A program made the translations under genes and the position numbers. 64,000 nt of DNA from Helicobacter cholecystus (GTDB lineage: Bacteria > Campylobacterota > Campylobacteria > Campylobacterales > Helicobacteraceae). Location: positions 1 to 64,000 of the forward strand of contig NZ_NXLU01000005.1 in the NCBI RefSeq assembly GCF_003364215.1. The letters run 5' to 3'. Numbering within the stretch: the stretch's first letter is position 1; every line of letters starts with the position of its first letter. Under the pieces are notes generated by a model. It was not told the origin of the DNA. It did not search any database and saw nothing but the letters and a program-made list of their open reading frames with translations. Of the stretch, positions 29,608-39,592 are shown one piece after another.

Positions 29608-30765
29608 ATGAAAAATGAGTTTCTTTTTACTTCAGAATCTGTTACTGAAGGCCACCCTGATAAAATGGCTGATCAAATCAGTGATGCAATTTTGGACTAT
29701 ATTATTGAGCGGGATCCAAAAGCAAGGGTAGCATGTGAGACTTTGGTTTCTAATGGTTTTTGTGTGATTGCAGGTGAGTTAAAAACTAGTACTTATGCGC
29801 CCATGCGAGAAATTGCAAGAGAAGTGATCAAAGACATTGGTTATACTGATGCGCTTTATGGATTTGATTATAAAAGTGCAGGGATTTTAAATGGTGTGGG
29901 AGGACAAAGTTCAGATATTAATCAAGGTGTAGATAGAGAAGATGGAGAGATTGGAGCAGGAGATCAAGGTCTTATGTTTGGCTATGCTTGTAGGGAAACA
30001 GATGTGCTTATGCCCTTACCCATTTACTTAGCTCACCAACTCACCTTTGGACTTGCTCAAAAGAGAAAAGATGGAACACTCCCTTTTTTACGACCTGATG
30101 GAAAATCTCAGGTGACAGTTAAATATGAAGATGGAAAACCTGTCAGTATTGATACAATTGTTATTTCTACTCAACACTCTCCAGAAGTGAGTCAACAACA
30201 TATTAAAGATGCAATGATTGAAGAGATTGTATATCAATATATTCCACACCAATACCTCAATGACAATATTCGTTATTTTGTAAATCCCACAGGGCAATTT
30301 ATTATTGGCGGACCTCAAGGTGATGCAGGACTTACGGGAAGAAAGATTATTGTAGATACTTATGGAGGAAGCTGTCCTCATGGGGGCGGAGCTTTTAGTG
30401 GAAAAGATCCAAGCAAGGTAGATAGAAGCGGAGCTTATGCAGCAAGATATGTGGCTAAGAATCTTGTAGCAAGTGGAGTGTGTGAGAGAGCTACTGTCCA
30501 AGTTGCCTATGCAATTGGTGTGGTTGAACCAGTCTCGATTTTAGTTAATACCCATGGCACAGGAAAGGTAGAAGATAGTAAAATTTGTAAATGTGTGAAG
30601 AATGTTTTTAATCTTACTCCAAAAGGAATTATTCAAACTCTTGATTTGCTTCGCCCAATTTATAGGAAAACCGCAAGTTATGGGCATTTTGGACGAGAAT
30701 TACCAGAGTTTAATTGGGAGAAGATTGATAAGGTTGAAGCAATTAAGGATTTCTTAAAATTTTAA
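29608..30765 (+). CDS. metK: S-adenosylmethionine synthase
   Basis: It makes the methyl donor AdoMet from ATP and methionine. Motifs are [32 protein letters not shown], the [12 protein letters not shown] region and the P-loop-like [17 protein letters not shown] chose ATG 29608, which follows ACGAGGTG and starts [10 protein letters not shown] as in the family, over an in-frame ATG at 29560 that would add 16 uncharacteristic residues. In H. pylori metK also stands before ndk; here a ferredoxin gene lies between them. Confidence 0.97.
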   Translation: MKNEFLFTSESVTEGHPDKMADQISDAILDYIIERDPKARVACETLVSNGFCVIAGELKTSTYAPMREIAREVIKDIGYTDALYGFDYKSAGILNGVGGQSSDINQGVDREDGEIGAGDQGLMFGYACRETDVLMPLPIYLAHQLTFGLAQKRKDGTLPFLRPDGKSQVTVKYEDGKPVSIDTIVISTQHSPEVSQQHIKDAMIEEIVYQYIPHQYLNDNIRYFVNPTGQFIIGGPQGDAGLTGRKIIVDTYGGSCPHGGGAFSGKDPSKVDRSGAYAARYVAKNLVASGVCERATVQVAYAIGVVEPVSILVNTHGTGKVEDSKICKCVKNVFNLTPKGIIQTLDLLRPIYRKTASYGHFGRELPEFNWEKIDKVEAIKDFLKF

Positions 30766-30862
30766 ATATTATAAACTAAAAAAAAGGGGGAAACTTTTTG
30801 TAATAAAATTAAAAATCCAAAGAAAAAATATAAAAAAATATAAAACTTCTATAAACTTTAGC

Positions 30863-30868
30863 TATACT
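30863..30868 (+). promoter_or_regulatory. -10 box of the ferredoxin promoter
   Basis: TATACT (30863-30868) sits about 55 nt upstream of the ferredoxin start in an AT-rich gap following metK. Confidence 0.4.
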
Positions 30869-30922
30869 CACAATTGGGTTCAAAATGAGAATCTAAACTT
30901 GAAAATCCAAAAAGGAGAAAAA

Positions 30923-31198
30923 ATGTCTGTAAAGATTACTGATATTTGCATTGCTTGTGGTTCTTGTATTGATGAGTGCCCAGTAAGTGCGATTGTTGAT
31001 GATGATGATAATCCAGAGGGAACAGGAACATATTACGTATATGCTGATAAGTGTGTTGAGTGTGTGGGGCATAATGATGAACCTGCTTGTGCAAGTGCTT
31101 GCCCAACTGATGGCTGTATCGTATGGAGCGCAGTAGGAAGTGTAAGTCGCGATTCTATCGGTGCTGATCTTAGAGACGGAACACATCCAGTTTGCTAA
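30923..31198 (+). CDS. fdxA: 2[4Fe-4S] ferredoxin
   Basis: This small electron carrier serves pyruvate and 2-oxoglutarate oxidoreductases in microaerophiles. The 91-residue protein has the two cluster motifs CIACGSCIDECP and, with an insertion, CVECVGHNDEPACASACP, as in the Alvin-type ferredoxins and the H. pylori ferredoxin. I chose ATG 30923, preceded by AAAAGGAGAAAA. An earlier start at 30899 would add eight basic residues and has no ribosome site. A terminator follows. Confidence 0.94.
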   Translation: MSVKITDICIACGSCIDECPVSAIVDDDDNPEGTGTYYVYADKCVECVGHNDEPACASACPTDGCIVWSAVGSVSRDSIGADLRDGTHPVC

Positions 31199-31230
31199 GT
31201 TTTTCCCACTTTTGGGGTGGGGAAACTTTC
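31197..31230 (+). terminator. Rho-independent terminator after the ferredoxin gene
   Basis: AGTTTTTCCCAC and GTGGGGAAACT flank a short TTTTGGG loop and are followed by TTTCTCTTTT. The imperfect stem begins at the stop codon of the ferredoxin gene. Confidence 0.7.
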
Positions 31231-31271
31231 TCTTTTACTTAATTTTTCTCAAATTTTTTTTAATTAAAAGG

Positions 31272-31277
31272 TATAAT
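31272..31277 (+). promoter_or_regulatory. -10 box of the ndk-rpmF-plsX-fabH promoter
   Basis: TATAAT (31272-31277) lies 33 nt before the ndk ATG and after the ferredoxin terminator, so this string of genes has its own promoter. Confidence 0.6.
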
Positions 31278-31310
31278 CATTAATTTATTTCTATTGTGAG
31301 TGAGAATTTT

Positions 31311-31724
31311 ATGGAGTATACATTATCTATCATCAAACCTGATGCCGTGGCTAAAGGGTATATTGGAAAAATCATTGATCGTTTTGAGAGTAATGGTTTG
31401 CGAATTGCTGGGATAAAAAAGCTTCATCTAACTGCTGGACAAGCACAAGAATTCTATGCAGTTCACAAAGATCGCCCATTTTTTGAAGGATTGGTGAGCT
31501 TTATGACAAGTGGACCTGTAGTTGTAATGGTACTTGAGGGGGAAAATGCAGTTTTTAAAAATCGTGAGCTTATGGGTGCAACGAATCCAAAAGAAGCGAT
31601 TAAAGGAACAATTAGAGCAGATTTTGCACAAAGTATTGAAGCAAATGCAGTGCATGGAAGTGATAGTTTGGAAAATGCAAAGATTGAGATTGCATTTTTC
31701 TTTTCTGAAATAGAAATACTCTAA
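31311..31724 (+). CDS. ndk: Nucleoside diphosphate kinase
   Basis: It balances NTP pools by phosphate exchange through a phospho-His. The 137-residue protein reads [21 protein letters not shown] at the start. It has the nucleotide-site [17 protein letters not shown] and the active-site His in [10 protein letters not shown] chose ATG 31311, because the GTG at 31296 adds five residues absent from the family. The following gene starts at GTG immediately after the stop. Confidence 0.97.
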   Translation: MEYTLSIIKPDAVAKGYIGKIIDRFESNGLRIAGIKKLHLTAGQAQEFYAVHKDRPFFEGLVSFMTSGPVVVMVLEGENAVFKNRELMGATNPKEAIKGTIRADFAQSIEANAVHGSDSLENAKIEIAFFFSEIEIL

Positions 31725-32084
31725 GTGAAAATAGAATTTAAAAAAATTACTGACACTCCCAAGAGTTTTTCTCTTCAAAGTCAGGGTGTTAAGCTTAGCG
31801 GAGAGGTACGTCGTATTTCTGCGAAGCTTTTTGAAATTAAAGCTCATCTAGAAGGTGAGATTACCTTGGTCTGTGATCGGAGTGCACAGGAATATCAAGA
31901 GCCACTTAATGAGGTTTTGGTTTTGTATATTTCAAATGGAGTTTGGGATGTACAAAGCCAAAGTGATTTGATAGCAGATTTTGATGTTATTGAATTCTTT
32001 GATGGCTTTATTGATTTTGAGTATATTTTGCAAAGCGAAATCCATTCAATCCAAATGGATTACCATATAAAAGAAGGAGTTTAA
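31725..32084 (+). CDS. YceD/DUF177-like protein
   Basis: The 119-residue protein lies directly upstream of rpmF, the place where the YceD (DUF177) family is found in most bacteria and in H. pylori. Family members are linked to ribosomal RNA or L32 handling; the mechanism is not clear. Most members have Cys pairs, whereas here only one Cys ([10 protein letters not shown]) is seen. The start is a GTG abutting the ndk stop. Confidence 0.65.
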   Translation: MKIEFKKITDTPKSFSLQSQGVKLSGEVRRISAKLFEIKAHLEGEITLVCDRSAQEYQEPLNEVLVLYISNGVWDVQSQSDLIADFDVIEFFDGFIDFEYILQSEIHSIQMDYHIKEGV

Positions 32085-32085
32085 A

Positions 32086-32232
32086 ATGGCAGTACCTAAG
32101 AGAAGAGTGAGTAAAACTCGAGCAGCTAAGAGAAGAACACATTACAAAATTACTTTGGCTAAGCCAATTAGAGATAAAGATGGTAGCTGGAAGCTCCCTC
32201 ATACAATTAATAAGTTTTCAGGAAATTATTAA
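32086..32232 (+). CDS. rpmF: 50S ribosomal protein L32
   Basis: The 48-residue product begins [20 protein letters not shown], typical of L32, and is followed by plsX as in many bacteria. The zinc-binding Cys pairs of some L32 forms are absent. AAGGAG is eight bases before the ATG. Confidence 0.96.
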   Translation: MAVPKRRVSKTRAAKRRTHYKITLAKPIRDKDGSWKLPHTINKFSGNY

Positions 32233-32238
32233 TCTACA

Positions 32239-33216
32239 ATGAAAATTGTCCTAGATGCAATGGGGGGAGACCATGGAGTTCAGCCCATAGTTGAGGGACT
32301 AATTTGTGCACTTAAGCATAAGGAATTTTCACCTATTATTGTAGGAGAGAGTGCAGAGATACAAAAATTCATCCCTCAGGATTTGCGATCAAAAATACAA
32401 GTTATTCATTGTTCTGATTATATTCAAATGCATGAGCTTGCATCAAGTGCGACCAAACGTAAAGAAAGTTCAATTTATATTGGAATGGAGCTTGTTAGAA
32501 ATGGAGAGGCTGATGCAATTGTTTCCGCAGGTCATAGTGGAGCAACAATGAGCTTAGCCACTTTGCGATTGGGAAGAATTAATGGTGTGTCTCGCCCTGC
32601 AATTTGCACAATGATGCCCACTTCTATCGAAGGTAAATATAGCTTGATCTTAGACGCAGGTGCAAATACAGATTGCAAACCTGAATATTTAGTGGATTTT
32701 GCATTGATGGGCTATGAATATGCCAAAAGTGTTATGGGGACTGCCAATCCTAAAGTGGGGTTACTCTCTAATGGGGAAGAGGATATAAAAGGCAATGAAC
32801 TTACAAAAGAAACTTTTTCATTGCTCAAAGAATATGGATTTTTTATTGGCAATGTTGAAGGGAAAAATATTTTTGATGGCAGTGTAGATGTTGTAGTGTG
32901 TGATGGTTTTGTTGGAAATCTTGTGCTCAAATCTAGTGAAGGTGTGGCGAGTGCAATCAGTAAAATCCTTAAACAAGAGATCAAAAAATCTGTTTTTTTT
33001 ATGCTGGGTGCATTTTTGATGAGAAAAGTCTTTAGGGCACTTAAGGCCCGAACTGATCATTCTGAGTATGGGGGGGCTCCATTGCTGGGGGTGAATAAGA
33101 CAGTTATTATTAGTCATGGAAGCAGTAATGCTAGAGCCATTGAGTGTGCGATTTATCAGGCAATTCATGCTTTAGAGGCTAATGTTTGCGATAAAATTAA
33201 AGAATTGAAATCATAA
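32239..33216 (+). CDS. plsX: Phosphate acyltransferase PlsX
   Basis: It converts acyl-ACP to acyl phosphate for phospholipid synthesis. The 325-residue protein starts [20 protein letters not shown], the family hallmark. It has [26 protein letters not shown] and [18 protein letters not shown], and ends with [16 protein letters not shown]. It sits six bases after rpmF and ten before fabH in the conserved order. Confidence 0.97.
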   Translation: MKIVLDAMGGDHGVQPIVEGLICALKHKEFSPIIVGESAEIQKFIPQDLRSKIQVIHCSDYIQMHELASSATKRKESSIYIGMELVRNGEADAIVSAGHSGATMSLATLRLGRINGVSRPAICTMMPTSIEGKYSLILDAGANTDCKPEYLVDFALMGYEYAKSVMGTANPKVGLLSNGEEDIKGNELTKETFSLLKEYGFFIGNVEGKNIFDGSVDVVVCDGFVGNLVLKSSEGVASAISKILKQEIKKSVFFMLGAFLMRKVFRALKARTDHSEYGGAPLLGVNKTVIISHGSSNARAIECAIYQAIHALEANVCDKIKELKS

Positions 33217-33226
33217 GAGAGAACCG

Positions 33227-34228
33227 ATGGTATATGCTTCACTTAAGTCTATTGCTTCTTATGTTCCTAGTCGTTGTGTGAGCAATGCTGATTTTGAAAA
33301 AATAGTTGATACAAGTGATGAGTGGATCACTAAGCGCACGGGAATTAAGACACGCTATTTTGCTCAAGAGAGCGAAGCAACAAGTGATCTGGCAACCAAG
33401 GCTGGAGAGCTTGCAATTAAACGAGCAGGATTAAAGCCAAGCAATATTGATATGGTCATTGTTGCTACACTGAGCCCTGACTTTATTGGAATGCCCTCTA
33501 CAGCGTGCATAACTTCCTATAATCTTGGAATCCAAAATGTTCCTGCATTTGATATCACAACAGCTTGCACAGGTTTTATTTATCTGCTTTCTATTGCCAA
33601 GGTATTTATCCAAACACAGGAATATAAAAATATTCTCATTATTGGAAGTGAAAAGATCAGTTCTTTGCTAGATTTTAGTGATAGAAGCACCTGCGTACTT
33701 TTTGGTGATGGTGCAGGAGCTGCAGTATTAAGTGCAACTCAAGATCCTCAGGAGGCAATCTTAGATGTGCATATTAGTGCAAATGGAAAATATAGTGATT
33801 TTCTCATTACCCCTGCATGTGGAAGTAGAACCCCAGCAAGTGTAGAGGCTTTAGCAAATCACTTACAATTTATTAAAATGAAAGGCAATGAAACCTTTAA
33901 ACTTGCTGTCAAAACTCTTGCTAATGATGTGGATCATATTTTAAAGAAAAATTCCATTGCTCCTAGTGAGGTGAAATATTTTATTCCTCATCAAGCTAAT
34001 CTTAGAATTATCTCTGCAGTGGGGGAAATGCTCGATTTTTCTAAAGAACAAATTGTGGTAACTGTGGATAAGTATGGCAATACTTCAGCGGCTTCTATCC
34101 CTATGGCCATCAATGAAGTTTTTGAGAGTGGCAAATTGCAAAAAGGAGATTTGCTTTTACTTGATGCTTTTGGTGGAGGGTTGACTTGGGGATCGGCACT
34201 TCTTAGATTTGCTGGATCTCTCTCTTAA
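33227..34228 (+). CDS. fabH: 3-oxoacyl-ACP synthase III (FabH)
   Basis: It starts fatty acid elongation by joining acetyl-CoA and malonyl-ACP. The 333-residue thiolase-fold protein has the catalytic Cys in [14 protein letters not shown], His in [12 protein letters not shown] and Asn in [29 protein letters not shown] near the N-terminus is diagnostic. Its 3' end overlaps the convergent selU gene by 26 bases, so no terminator separates the two. Confidence 0.97.
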   Translation: MVYASLKSIASYVPSRCVSNADFEKIVDTSDEWITKRTGIKTRYFAQESEATSDLATKAGELAIKRAGLKPSNIDMVIVATLSPDFIGMPSTACITSYNLGIQNVPAFDITTACTGFIYLLSIAKVFIQTQEYKNILIIGSEKISSLLDFSDRSTCVLFGDGAGAAVLSATQDPQEAILDVHISANGKYSDFLITPACGSRTPASVEALANHLQFIKMKGNETFKLAVKTLANDVDHILKKNSIAPSEVKYFIPHQANLRIISAVGEMLDFSKEQIVVTVDKYGNTSAASIPMAINEVFESGKLQKGDLLLLDAFGGGLTWGSALLRFAGSLS

Positions 34229-35171
34229 GGTCTTCAAGTTCTTTGAGTGCTAAGGCAGGATCATCAGAGCTAATTGTGTATTGGCAGTTTTTTTGGCGAT
34301 AGACCCTATCATAATACTTTTCAATTAAAATGCTTGCAACATTTTCAAAATCCCTTTTTTCCCAATACTTTAAAATATCTTTGAGATATTCTTTTTTGAT
34401 GTAGGGTTTGATTTTTTCAATACAAGAGAGAAAATTTTGTTCTTTAATAGAGGAATACATAGTGACTATACGTTGAATGCGATGAGTAAAACTTGAAATG
34501 ACTTGTACACTGACTCCATTATGATAGGCTTGGAAAAAAGGTGTAGGCAAAATAACTTTTCCCAATCTTTTGCTTTCTCCTTCAATTAAAACAACATTCT
34601 TTTTAGTGCAGAGTTCTTCATATAAAAGATTTTCAAACATTGAGTTTGTGGGCTGTCCTTGAAATGAGTTAGCTTCATCTCCAAAGCTTGAGCCATAATG
34701 TTTGCTGAGCTTCTCAATATCAATACTCCAAGAAGAACATTGAGCAATAAGCTCACTTTTTCCACAACCTGTAACACCATAGAGGGTGATAAAGCGTTGG
34801 GTTGGAGGAGTGGCTAAAGATTTAAGCACTTCATTGCGATAAGTTTTATACCCTCCTTCTATTCTTTCACAATCAAAGCCAATTTGTGAGAGGATACTCC
34901 AAAAGCTTTTACTTCTCTGACCCCCTCTAGCACAATAGAGGGTAAGCTTATTGCGTGGGTGAAAAATCTTTTCATTTTTAAGATGTTCTGCAATATTTTG
35001 GCAGATGTATATACTTCCTATACGTTTAGCCTCAAATGTATTATGACGATAAAGTGTGCCCACCTCTTCATACTCAATATCATTAAGCACTGGAAAAGAA
35101 AGGGAGTTTGGGATATGAGAATAGGCATATTCTCTTGGACTTCTTACATCAATGATAAAGTTAGTGCGCAT
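34203..35171 (-). CDS. selU: tRNA 2-selenouridine synthase (MnmH/SelU)
   Basis: It replaces the sulfur of 2-thiouridine at the tRNA wobble base with selenium, through a geranylated intermediate. The 322-residue protein has an N-terminal rhodanese domain ([17 protein letters not shown]; catalytic Cys in [13 protein letters not shown]). A P-loop domain ([13 protein letters not shown] at about residue 130) follows. Its start at 35171 overlaps the preceding gene by 11 bases. The enzyme needs selenophosphate, so selD should be elsewhere in the genome. The operon partners, a neuraminidase-like protein and a membrane protein, are unusual. Confidence 0.9.
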   Translation of the reverse strand: MRTNFIIDVRSPREYAYSHIPNSLSFPVLNDIEYEEVGTLYRHNTFEAKRIGSIYICQNIAEHLKNEKIFHPRNKLTLYCARGGQRSKSFWSILSQIGFDCERIEGGYKTYRNEVLKSLATPPTQRFITLYGVTGCGKSELIAQCSSWSIDIEKLSKHYGSSFGDEANSFQGQPTNSMFENLLYEELCTKKNVVLIEGESKRLGKVILPTPFFQAYHNGVSVQVISSFTHRIQRIVTMYSSIKEQNFLSCIEKIKPYIKKEYLKDILKYWEKRDFENVASILIEKYYDRVYRQKNCQYTISSDDPALALKELEDLKREIQQI

Positions 35172-35733
35172 AGAGTTTTCCTAAAGTTGCTTTTAAAAGT
35201 AAAGAGAGTGATATATAAAGCCAAAGTACTGCATCCATCATAAAGGCAAAGATATTGCCCCCAGCAATAAGATAGCCTATGCAGGAAAGAAGAAGTAAAA
35301 CTCCAAGATAAGGTTGGACTAGATAGCCTAGAGCAACAATAATGAGTGCATATAAAATCTGTATATAAAAATTTGCATTAAATAAATCAATTCCCCAAAG
35401 ATAATTTATATTTCCCCAAAAGAGTATAAAGCCAAAACCAAAAAGAAATATTTTTGCTCTTGGATTAAGAATAAGGGTTGTATTGGTAGGAAATATATCT
35501 TTTGTGATTTTGAAATTTGCAAGCAAAGAGCAGAAAGAGAGTAGAGCCAGTAAAAGGCTAGGATTCCCACAAATGCTATCAAGCCATTGGGTTATACTTA
35601 AAGAGAGGATAAGGGGAATATTGCAAAGAAGAGCAATAGAGGCAGAGAGTATCAAGGGATATTTAAAATGTCTTAAGATATATGCGCAAGCACAAAAGAT
35701 TGTAATTGTATAGACAGCAGTATTGTAGGTCAT
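35161..35733 (-). CDS. Polytopic inner membrane protein, unknown function
   Basis: The product is about 190 residues with five to six hydrophobic segments (for example YTITIFCACAYIL, SLLLALLSFCSLL, LFGFGFILFWG). I do not recognise a family. I chose ATG 35733, which overlaps the stop of the upstream neuraminidase-like gene as ATGA, over an upstream TTG at 35751. Its end overlaps selU by 11 bases. The coupling suggests it works with the neuraminidase-like protein, but no motif supports a function. Confidence 0.65.
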   Translation of the reverse strand: MTYNTAVYTITIFCACAYILRHFKYPLILSASIALLCNIPLILSLSITQWLDSICGNPSLLLALLSFCSLLANFKITKDIFPTNTTLILNPRAKIFLFGFGFILFWGNINYLWGIDLFNANFYIQILYALIIVALGYLVQPYLGVLLLLSCIGYLIAGGNIFAFMMDAVLWLYISLSLLLKATLGKLYAH

Positions 35734-36872
35734 TGTTTTTCCTTGAGCCATTGAGTATTAAATCGAATATGGGCAATATGTGAGCGATTATAAGTATAGA
35801 TGATATCTACCCATTCTCCATTACTGATTGCTGTAGGATAGGAAACTTCTATACTCTTTCCTTTTTCACGTTTGCCTTGAGCAACATCTAGAATTGTAAT
35901 TTGCTTCCATTGATGATCTAAAAGTTTAGAGAGCACAAGCGTTCCTCGAGATTCCTGAGGATTTCTCTCTCTTGTATTATGCACAAGGAAAATTTTCTCT
36001 CCAATTCCAAAAAGTGCAATAGAGTTCCCTTCATTCATCACATTGCTTGCAAAAGGCTTGCCCCATTTTTTTCCACCATCAAAGCAGTATTGCATATTCA
36101 TAGGACCATCATTATAATTTCTAAAGACTGCAAGACATTTTGTAGGGCTTGTGGCAATAAGACTGGGTTGCAGTTGTCCTGCAAGTGAGGTGGTTTTAAT
36201 CTGTTCTAAAACATTGCCCTGCTCATCAAATCGCACAATTAAGGGATATTTATCTGCAAGTTCATGATAAATGGGCAAATAAAATCCCCCATCTTCTAGT
36301 GCAATAGGTTGGGAACGCACAAGGTGACTGAGGTTAAGCAAAATTCCAAGGTCTAAACGTTGTTTATAAGTAAAGCTTTTTCCCTCATCATTTGAAATAT
36401 AGTGATAAATTTTACTTGTTGCCCATCCTCCAAAACTTACACCAACAACAAAGAAATGGATTTCTCCCTTGGGTGATCGAAACAAAACAGGGTTTCCAAG
36501 CATTTTGATGAATTGTTTGGAATCTTTTTTGAGTTTGAAGCGATCTAAATAGCTTTTTGGCTTACTCCAGATATTGGTTTTTGGATTATACAGACTTCCA
36601 TAGATCTGCACATCAGGCTTTCCTTCACCACTGCCTGCAAACCACATTGCTAGGAGTGAGCCATCTTTGAGTGAGGTAAGAGTTGCAGAATGCACAGATT
36701 GGGCGTGATCTAAAGTAGGTAGGGAATTGTAAAAATATTCAGAAGTGGAAGTTGTGACCTCTTTGGGTGGGAGCAAGAAGAGTGGAGAGGTAGGGGGTTT
36801 GTGAGTAAAAAGAATCCCTAAAAATACTAAAACCACTGCAAAAAAGAAGAGTTTTTTATCCATAATGTTCAT
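35730..36872 (-). CDS. Predicted neuraminidase / BNR-repeat sialidase-like protein
   Basis: The 380-residue protein has an N-terminal membrane anchor (KKLFFFAVVLVFLGILF) and a beta-propeller with an Asp-box (SNDEGKSF) and a degenerate one (CFDGGKKW). The line HSATLTSLKDGSLLAMWFAGSGEGKPDVQIYGS resembles the predicted-neuraminidase group of BNR proteins. The anchor puts the propeller in the periplasm or on the cell surface. Whether it cleaves sialic acid cannot be read from the sequence, since the canonical FRIP motif is not seen. It is first in a three-gene coupled operon. Confidence 0.7.
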   Translation of the reverse strand: MNIMDKKLFFFAVVLVFLGILFTHKPPTSPLFLLPPKEVTTSTSEYFYNSLPTLDHAQSVHSATLTSLKDGSLLAMWFAGSGEGKPDVQIYGSLYNPKTNIWSKPKSYLDRFKLKKDSKQFIKMLGNPVLFRSPKGEIHFFVVGVSFGGWATSKIYHYISNDEGKSFTYKQRLDLGILLNLSHLVRSQPIALEDGGFYLPIYHELADKYPLIVRFDEQGNVLEQIKTTSLAGQLQPSLIATSPTKCLAVFRNYNDGPMNMQYCFDGGKKWGKPFASNVMNEGNSIALFGIGEKIFLVHNTRERNPQESRGTLVLSKLLDHQWKQITILDVAQGKREKGKSIEVSYPTAISNGEWVDIIYTYNRSHIAHIRFNTQWLKEKQ

Positions 36873-36932
36873 CCCTTACAAAATTGAGTATTTTATCTTT
36901 TATTTTGCAGGAATATAAAGATAGGAATTAAA

Positions 36933-36956
36933 ATCCATTGCAATATTGCAATGGAT
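36933..36956. promoter_or_regulatory. Perfect 24-bp palindrome, operator candidate or hairpin
   Basis: Half-site ATCCATTGCAAT (36933-36944) is followed by its exact complement 36945-36956 with no spacer. It lies 61 bp before the neuraminidase-like gene and 105 bp after the cfa stop, both minus-strand. It could be a dimeric regulator site or the stem of a weak terminator (only four T follow on the minus strand). Confidence 0.5.
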
Positions 36957-37060
36957 GGGAAATTGAAATTTCTATTTTTTAGGATCAAGCAAATTAATTT
37001 AAAAAATAATATTTATTTAAATTGAAAAATCTATTTTAAGAAAGAGACTTTTAAAATCAA

Positions 37061-38227
37061 TTAATCTTGATAGATTCCTGCATGTGTCATTGGAATATTA
37101 TTATTAACTCCTTTTGTTAATAAAAATTGAAAAATATCAGCACTTCCAACTCGGAATGCTGATGCGCAACTTTTAAGATACAAACGCCACATTCTAATAA
37201 ATTTTTCATCATACATATTTTTGATCTTATCAATCTCTCTTTCAAAATTATCTTCCCAAATATCTAGTGTTTTTGCATAATGTAATCTTAAACTTTCTGC
37301 TAATAAAAGGTGAAAATCAAACTCACTCATAATACTAATAAGTTCTCTTAAAGAAGGGAGATATCCTCCAGGGAAAATGTATTTGTCTATCCAAGCATTT
37401 GTTTCTCCTTCAAATGAGCATAAAATTGTATGAAGCAAAAAGCTTCCACCCATCTTTAAACTTTTCTTAACCTTACTGAAATAAAGAGGAAAATTTTCTT
37501 TACCCACATGTTCAAACATTCCAACCGAGACAACTTTATCAAAATAATTTTCCATATCTAACTCTTGATAGTTTTTAAGCATAATTGTGACTTTTCCTTC
37601 AAGATGATGATCTTTTACCCTTTGCGTTGCTTCTTTGTATTGTTCCTCTGAGAGAGTTAGTCCTACAACCTCTACATCATATTTTTGTGCTGCTATTACA
37701 GAGAGCCATCCCCAGCCACAACCTATCTCAAGGAGTTTTTCTCCAGGTTGGAGATTAAGTTTTTTTAGAGTGTGTTCAATTTTATTGATTTGTGCTTGAT
37801 ATAAATTATCGGTAGGATTTTTAAAATATGCGCAAGAATAGCTCATTGTTGAATCAAGCCAAAGTTTGTAAAAATTATTGCCTAAGTCATAATGACTTTT
37901 GATATTTTTACTTTCTTGTTTTGTGTGGATTTTGCTTGTGATTTGTGTATATTTATTGAGATGTTGATAATTGCTAAATTGATAAATTACATAAGCAATT
38001 TCATCAAAATCTCCCTCAATCTCAATATTCCCTTCCATATAAGCTTCAGCAAAGAGCAAACTAAGATCTTTAGATAAAGCATTAAGTCCAAATGGCTTTT
38101 TTATCATAATGCTAAAAGCAGGTTTCTTTTTGCCTACCTTAATTTCTTCATTATCCCAGAATTTAATCAAATAATTACCAAAATTCCATTTCTTAAGAAC
38201 TTTTTTGATTAAAAATTTTTCAAACAT
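37061..38227 (-). CDS. cfa: Cyclopropane-fatty-acyl-phospholipid synthase
   Basis: It methylenates cis double bonds of membrane lipids with AdoMet, aiding acid tolerance. The 388-residue protein has an N-terminal lipid-binding domain. The methyltransferase domain shows IKSHYDLGNNFYKLWLD, MSYSCAYF, the AdoMet loop LLEIGCGWGWLSV, and GMFEHVGKENFP. FPGGYLPSLRE and LRLHYAKTLDIWEDNF complete the signature. It is transcribed alone, away from zupT. Confidence 0.96.
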   Translation of the reverse strand: MFEKFLIKKVLKKWNFGNYLIKFWDNEEIKVGKKKPAFSIMIKKPFGLNALSKDLSLLFAEAYMEGNIEIEGDFDEIAYVIYQFSNYQHLNKYTQITSKIHTKQESKNIKSHYDLGNNFYKLWLDSTMSYSCAYFKNPTDNLYQAQINKIEHTLKKLNLQPGEKLLEIGCGWGWLSVIAAQKYDVEVVGLTLSEEQYKEATQRVKDHHLEGKVTIMLKNYQELDMENYFDKVVSVGMFEHVGKENFPLYFSKVKKSLKMGGSFLLHTILCSFEGETNAWIDKYIFPGGYLPSLRELISIMSEFDFHLLLAESLRLHYAKTLDIWEDNFEREIDKIKNMYDEKFIRMWRLYLKSCASAFRVGSADIFQFLLTKGVNNNIPMTHAGIYQD

Positions 38228-38420
38228 TTTAAAACGCTCCCTTTAAGGAATTAATAATACTTTAATTATATTACAAATATATTTATTGATTGATAAAGAT
38301 TATTAATAAAAACTTCAACTCTCTATTTTTATTGGACCTATGAAGGAGTGTTAAATATCGCAATTGATTTATTATTTTTGATTATTCTAAATGATAAAAA
38401 TTATTATTAAGGAAATGAAT

Positions 38421-39200
38421 ATGAATACTTTTTTACTTGCTTTTATTTTTACACTTATTGCTGGATTAGCAACAGTTTTTGGCGCATTTATCGTATTTAT
38501 TACAAATCAACATAATTACAGAATCCTTGCTGCTGGCCTTGGATTTTCTGCTGGGGCAATGATTTATATTTCTTTTGTAGAGATTTTGCCTCAAGCCATT
38601 AGTGGATTTGAAAAAATGTTTCCCTCTTATGGTGAGATTTTGGGAATATGTGGATTTTTTATAGGGGTGATTTTGAGTGCATTCCTTGATCGACTTGTTC
38701 CCCAAGAATACAACCCCCATGAGCCTCATGAAAAAGCCAATTCCTCGTCACTTCAACGCATTGGCCTTATGAGTGCTATTGCTATTGGTGTGCATAATTT
38801 CCCCGAAGGTTTTGCTACATTTGTTTCTACATTTGAAAGTCCAACTTTTGGTCTTATGATTGCCATTGCTATTGCAATTCATAATATTCCTGAGGGTATG
38901 GCAGTTGCATTGCCTGTGTATCACTCAAGTGGAAGTTACAAAAAAGCAATTCTTTATTCTGCCCTCTCTGGAATAGCCGAGCCTTTGGGGGCTATGGTGG
39001 GGGCATTAATTATTTTTCCACTTTTTGGAGATATTTCAGTGAGTGTGGCATTTGCATTGATTGCGGGAGTCATGGTATTTATTTCTCTTGATGAGCTTTT
39101 GCCTTCCGCAAGAGAGTATGGAAAATCTCATGATAGTTTGTATGGTTTATTTTTGGGAATGGCAGTGATGGCGGTGAGCTTGGTTATGCTTAAGATGTAA
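38421..39200 (+). CDS. zupT: ZIP family metal transporter ZupT
   Basis: This inner membrane importer takes up zinc, iron and other divalent metals. The protein has eight membrane segments. The metal-site helices are IGVHNFPEGFATFVS and AIHNIPEGMAVALPV, plus SGIAEPLGA and a His-containing loop (EPHEKANS). I chose ATG 38421, seven bases after AAGGA, rather than ATG 38391, which would add ten basic residues. Its position close to the EfeUOB operon hints at a metal-related neighbourhood. Confidence 0.92.
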   Translation: MNTFLLAFIFTLIAGLATVFGAFIVFITNQHNYRILAAGLGFSAGAMIYISFVEILPQAISGFEKMFPSYGEILGICGFFIGVILSAFLDRLVPQEYNPHEPHEKANSSSLQRIGLMSAIAIGVHNFPEGFATFVSTFESPTFGLMIAIAIAIHNIPEGMAVALPVYHSSGSYKKAILYSALSGIAEPLGAMVGALIIFPLFGDISVSVAFALIAGVMVFISLDELLPSAREYGKSHDSLYGLFLGMAVMAVSLVMLKM

Positions 39201-39282
39201 AAAAAAGGGGGTAAGGGAGAGAGGAGATACTCAAAAGTAGTTATTTATTGACTAAGACGTAAAGACAAAGGGGTTTGGCGGT

Positions 39283-39592
39283 TTAAAGTAAGCTTATTTT
39301 TTCCTCCACCTTTGCTTTAGCTTTCTCTAATAATTCCTTGCTTTTTACTCTTAAAGCTAGGCTTTGGGTGATTTTAGATTCTATTGTTTCTTGAATAGAA
39401 AGCCTTAGTAAGGGGATTAAGAGGTTTTCAATCTCGCTTATTTTCCAATGCGCGATAATGGAGCCCCCGCTATCCCTTTGTGCTTGAAGTTTGGTAGGCA
39501 ACGCGTTTAAAACTAGGCTTAGATATTTAGGCAGAATAAGGGCTTGATTTTTAATTGTTAGATGCAAAATTGCCCCACTTGTAATCTATCCT
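39283..39592 (-). pseudogene. hsdS: Remnant of a type I restriction specificity subunit (HsdS)
   Basis: The minus-strand frame encodes ALILPKYLSLVLNALPTKLQ and ISEIENLLIPLLRLSIQETI, then a coiled end (LALRVKSKELLEKAKAKVEE). This is the usual second half of an HsdS target-recognition domain plus spacer helix. The reading continues upstream as TSGAILHLTIKN before a stop at about 39595, so only about 100 of more than 400 residues remain. No hsdM or hsdR lies nearby. It marks a decayed restriction-modification locus. Confidence 0.7.

Noticed and set aside
33069-33075. G7 run in plsX
   Set aside because: In frame in a core gene; runs of seven are common here and too short for a confident phase-variation call.
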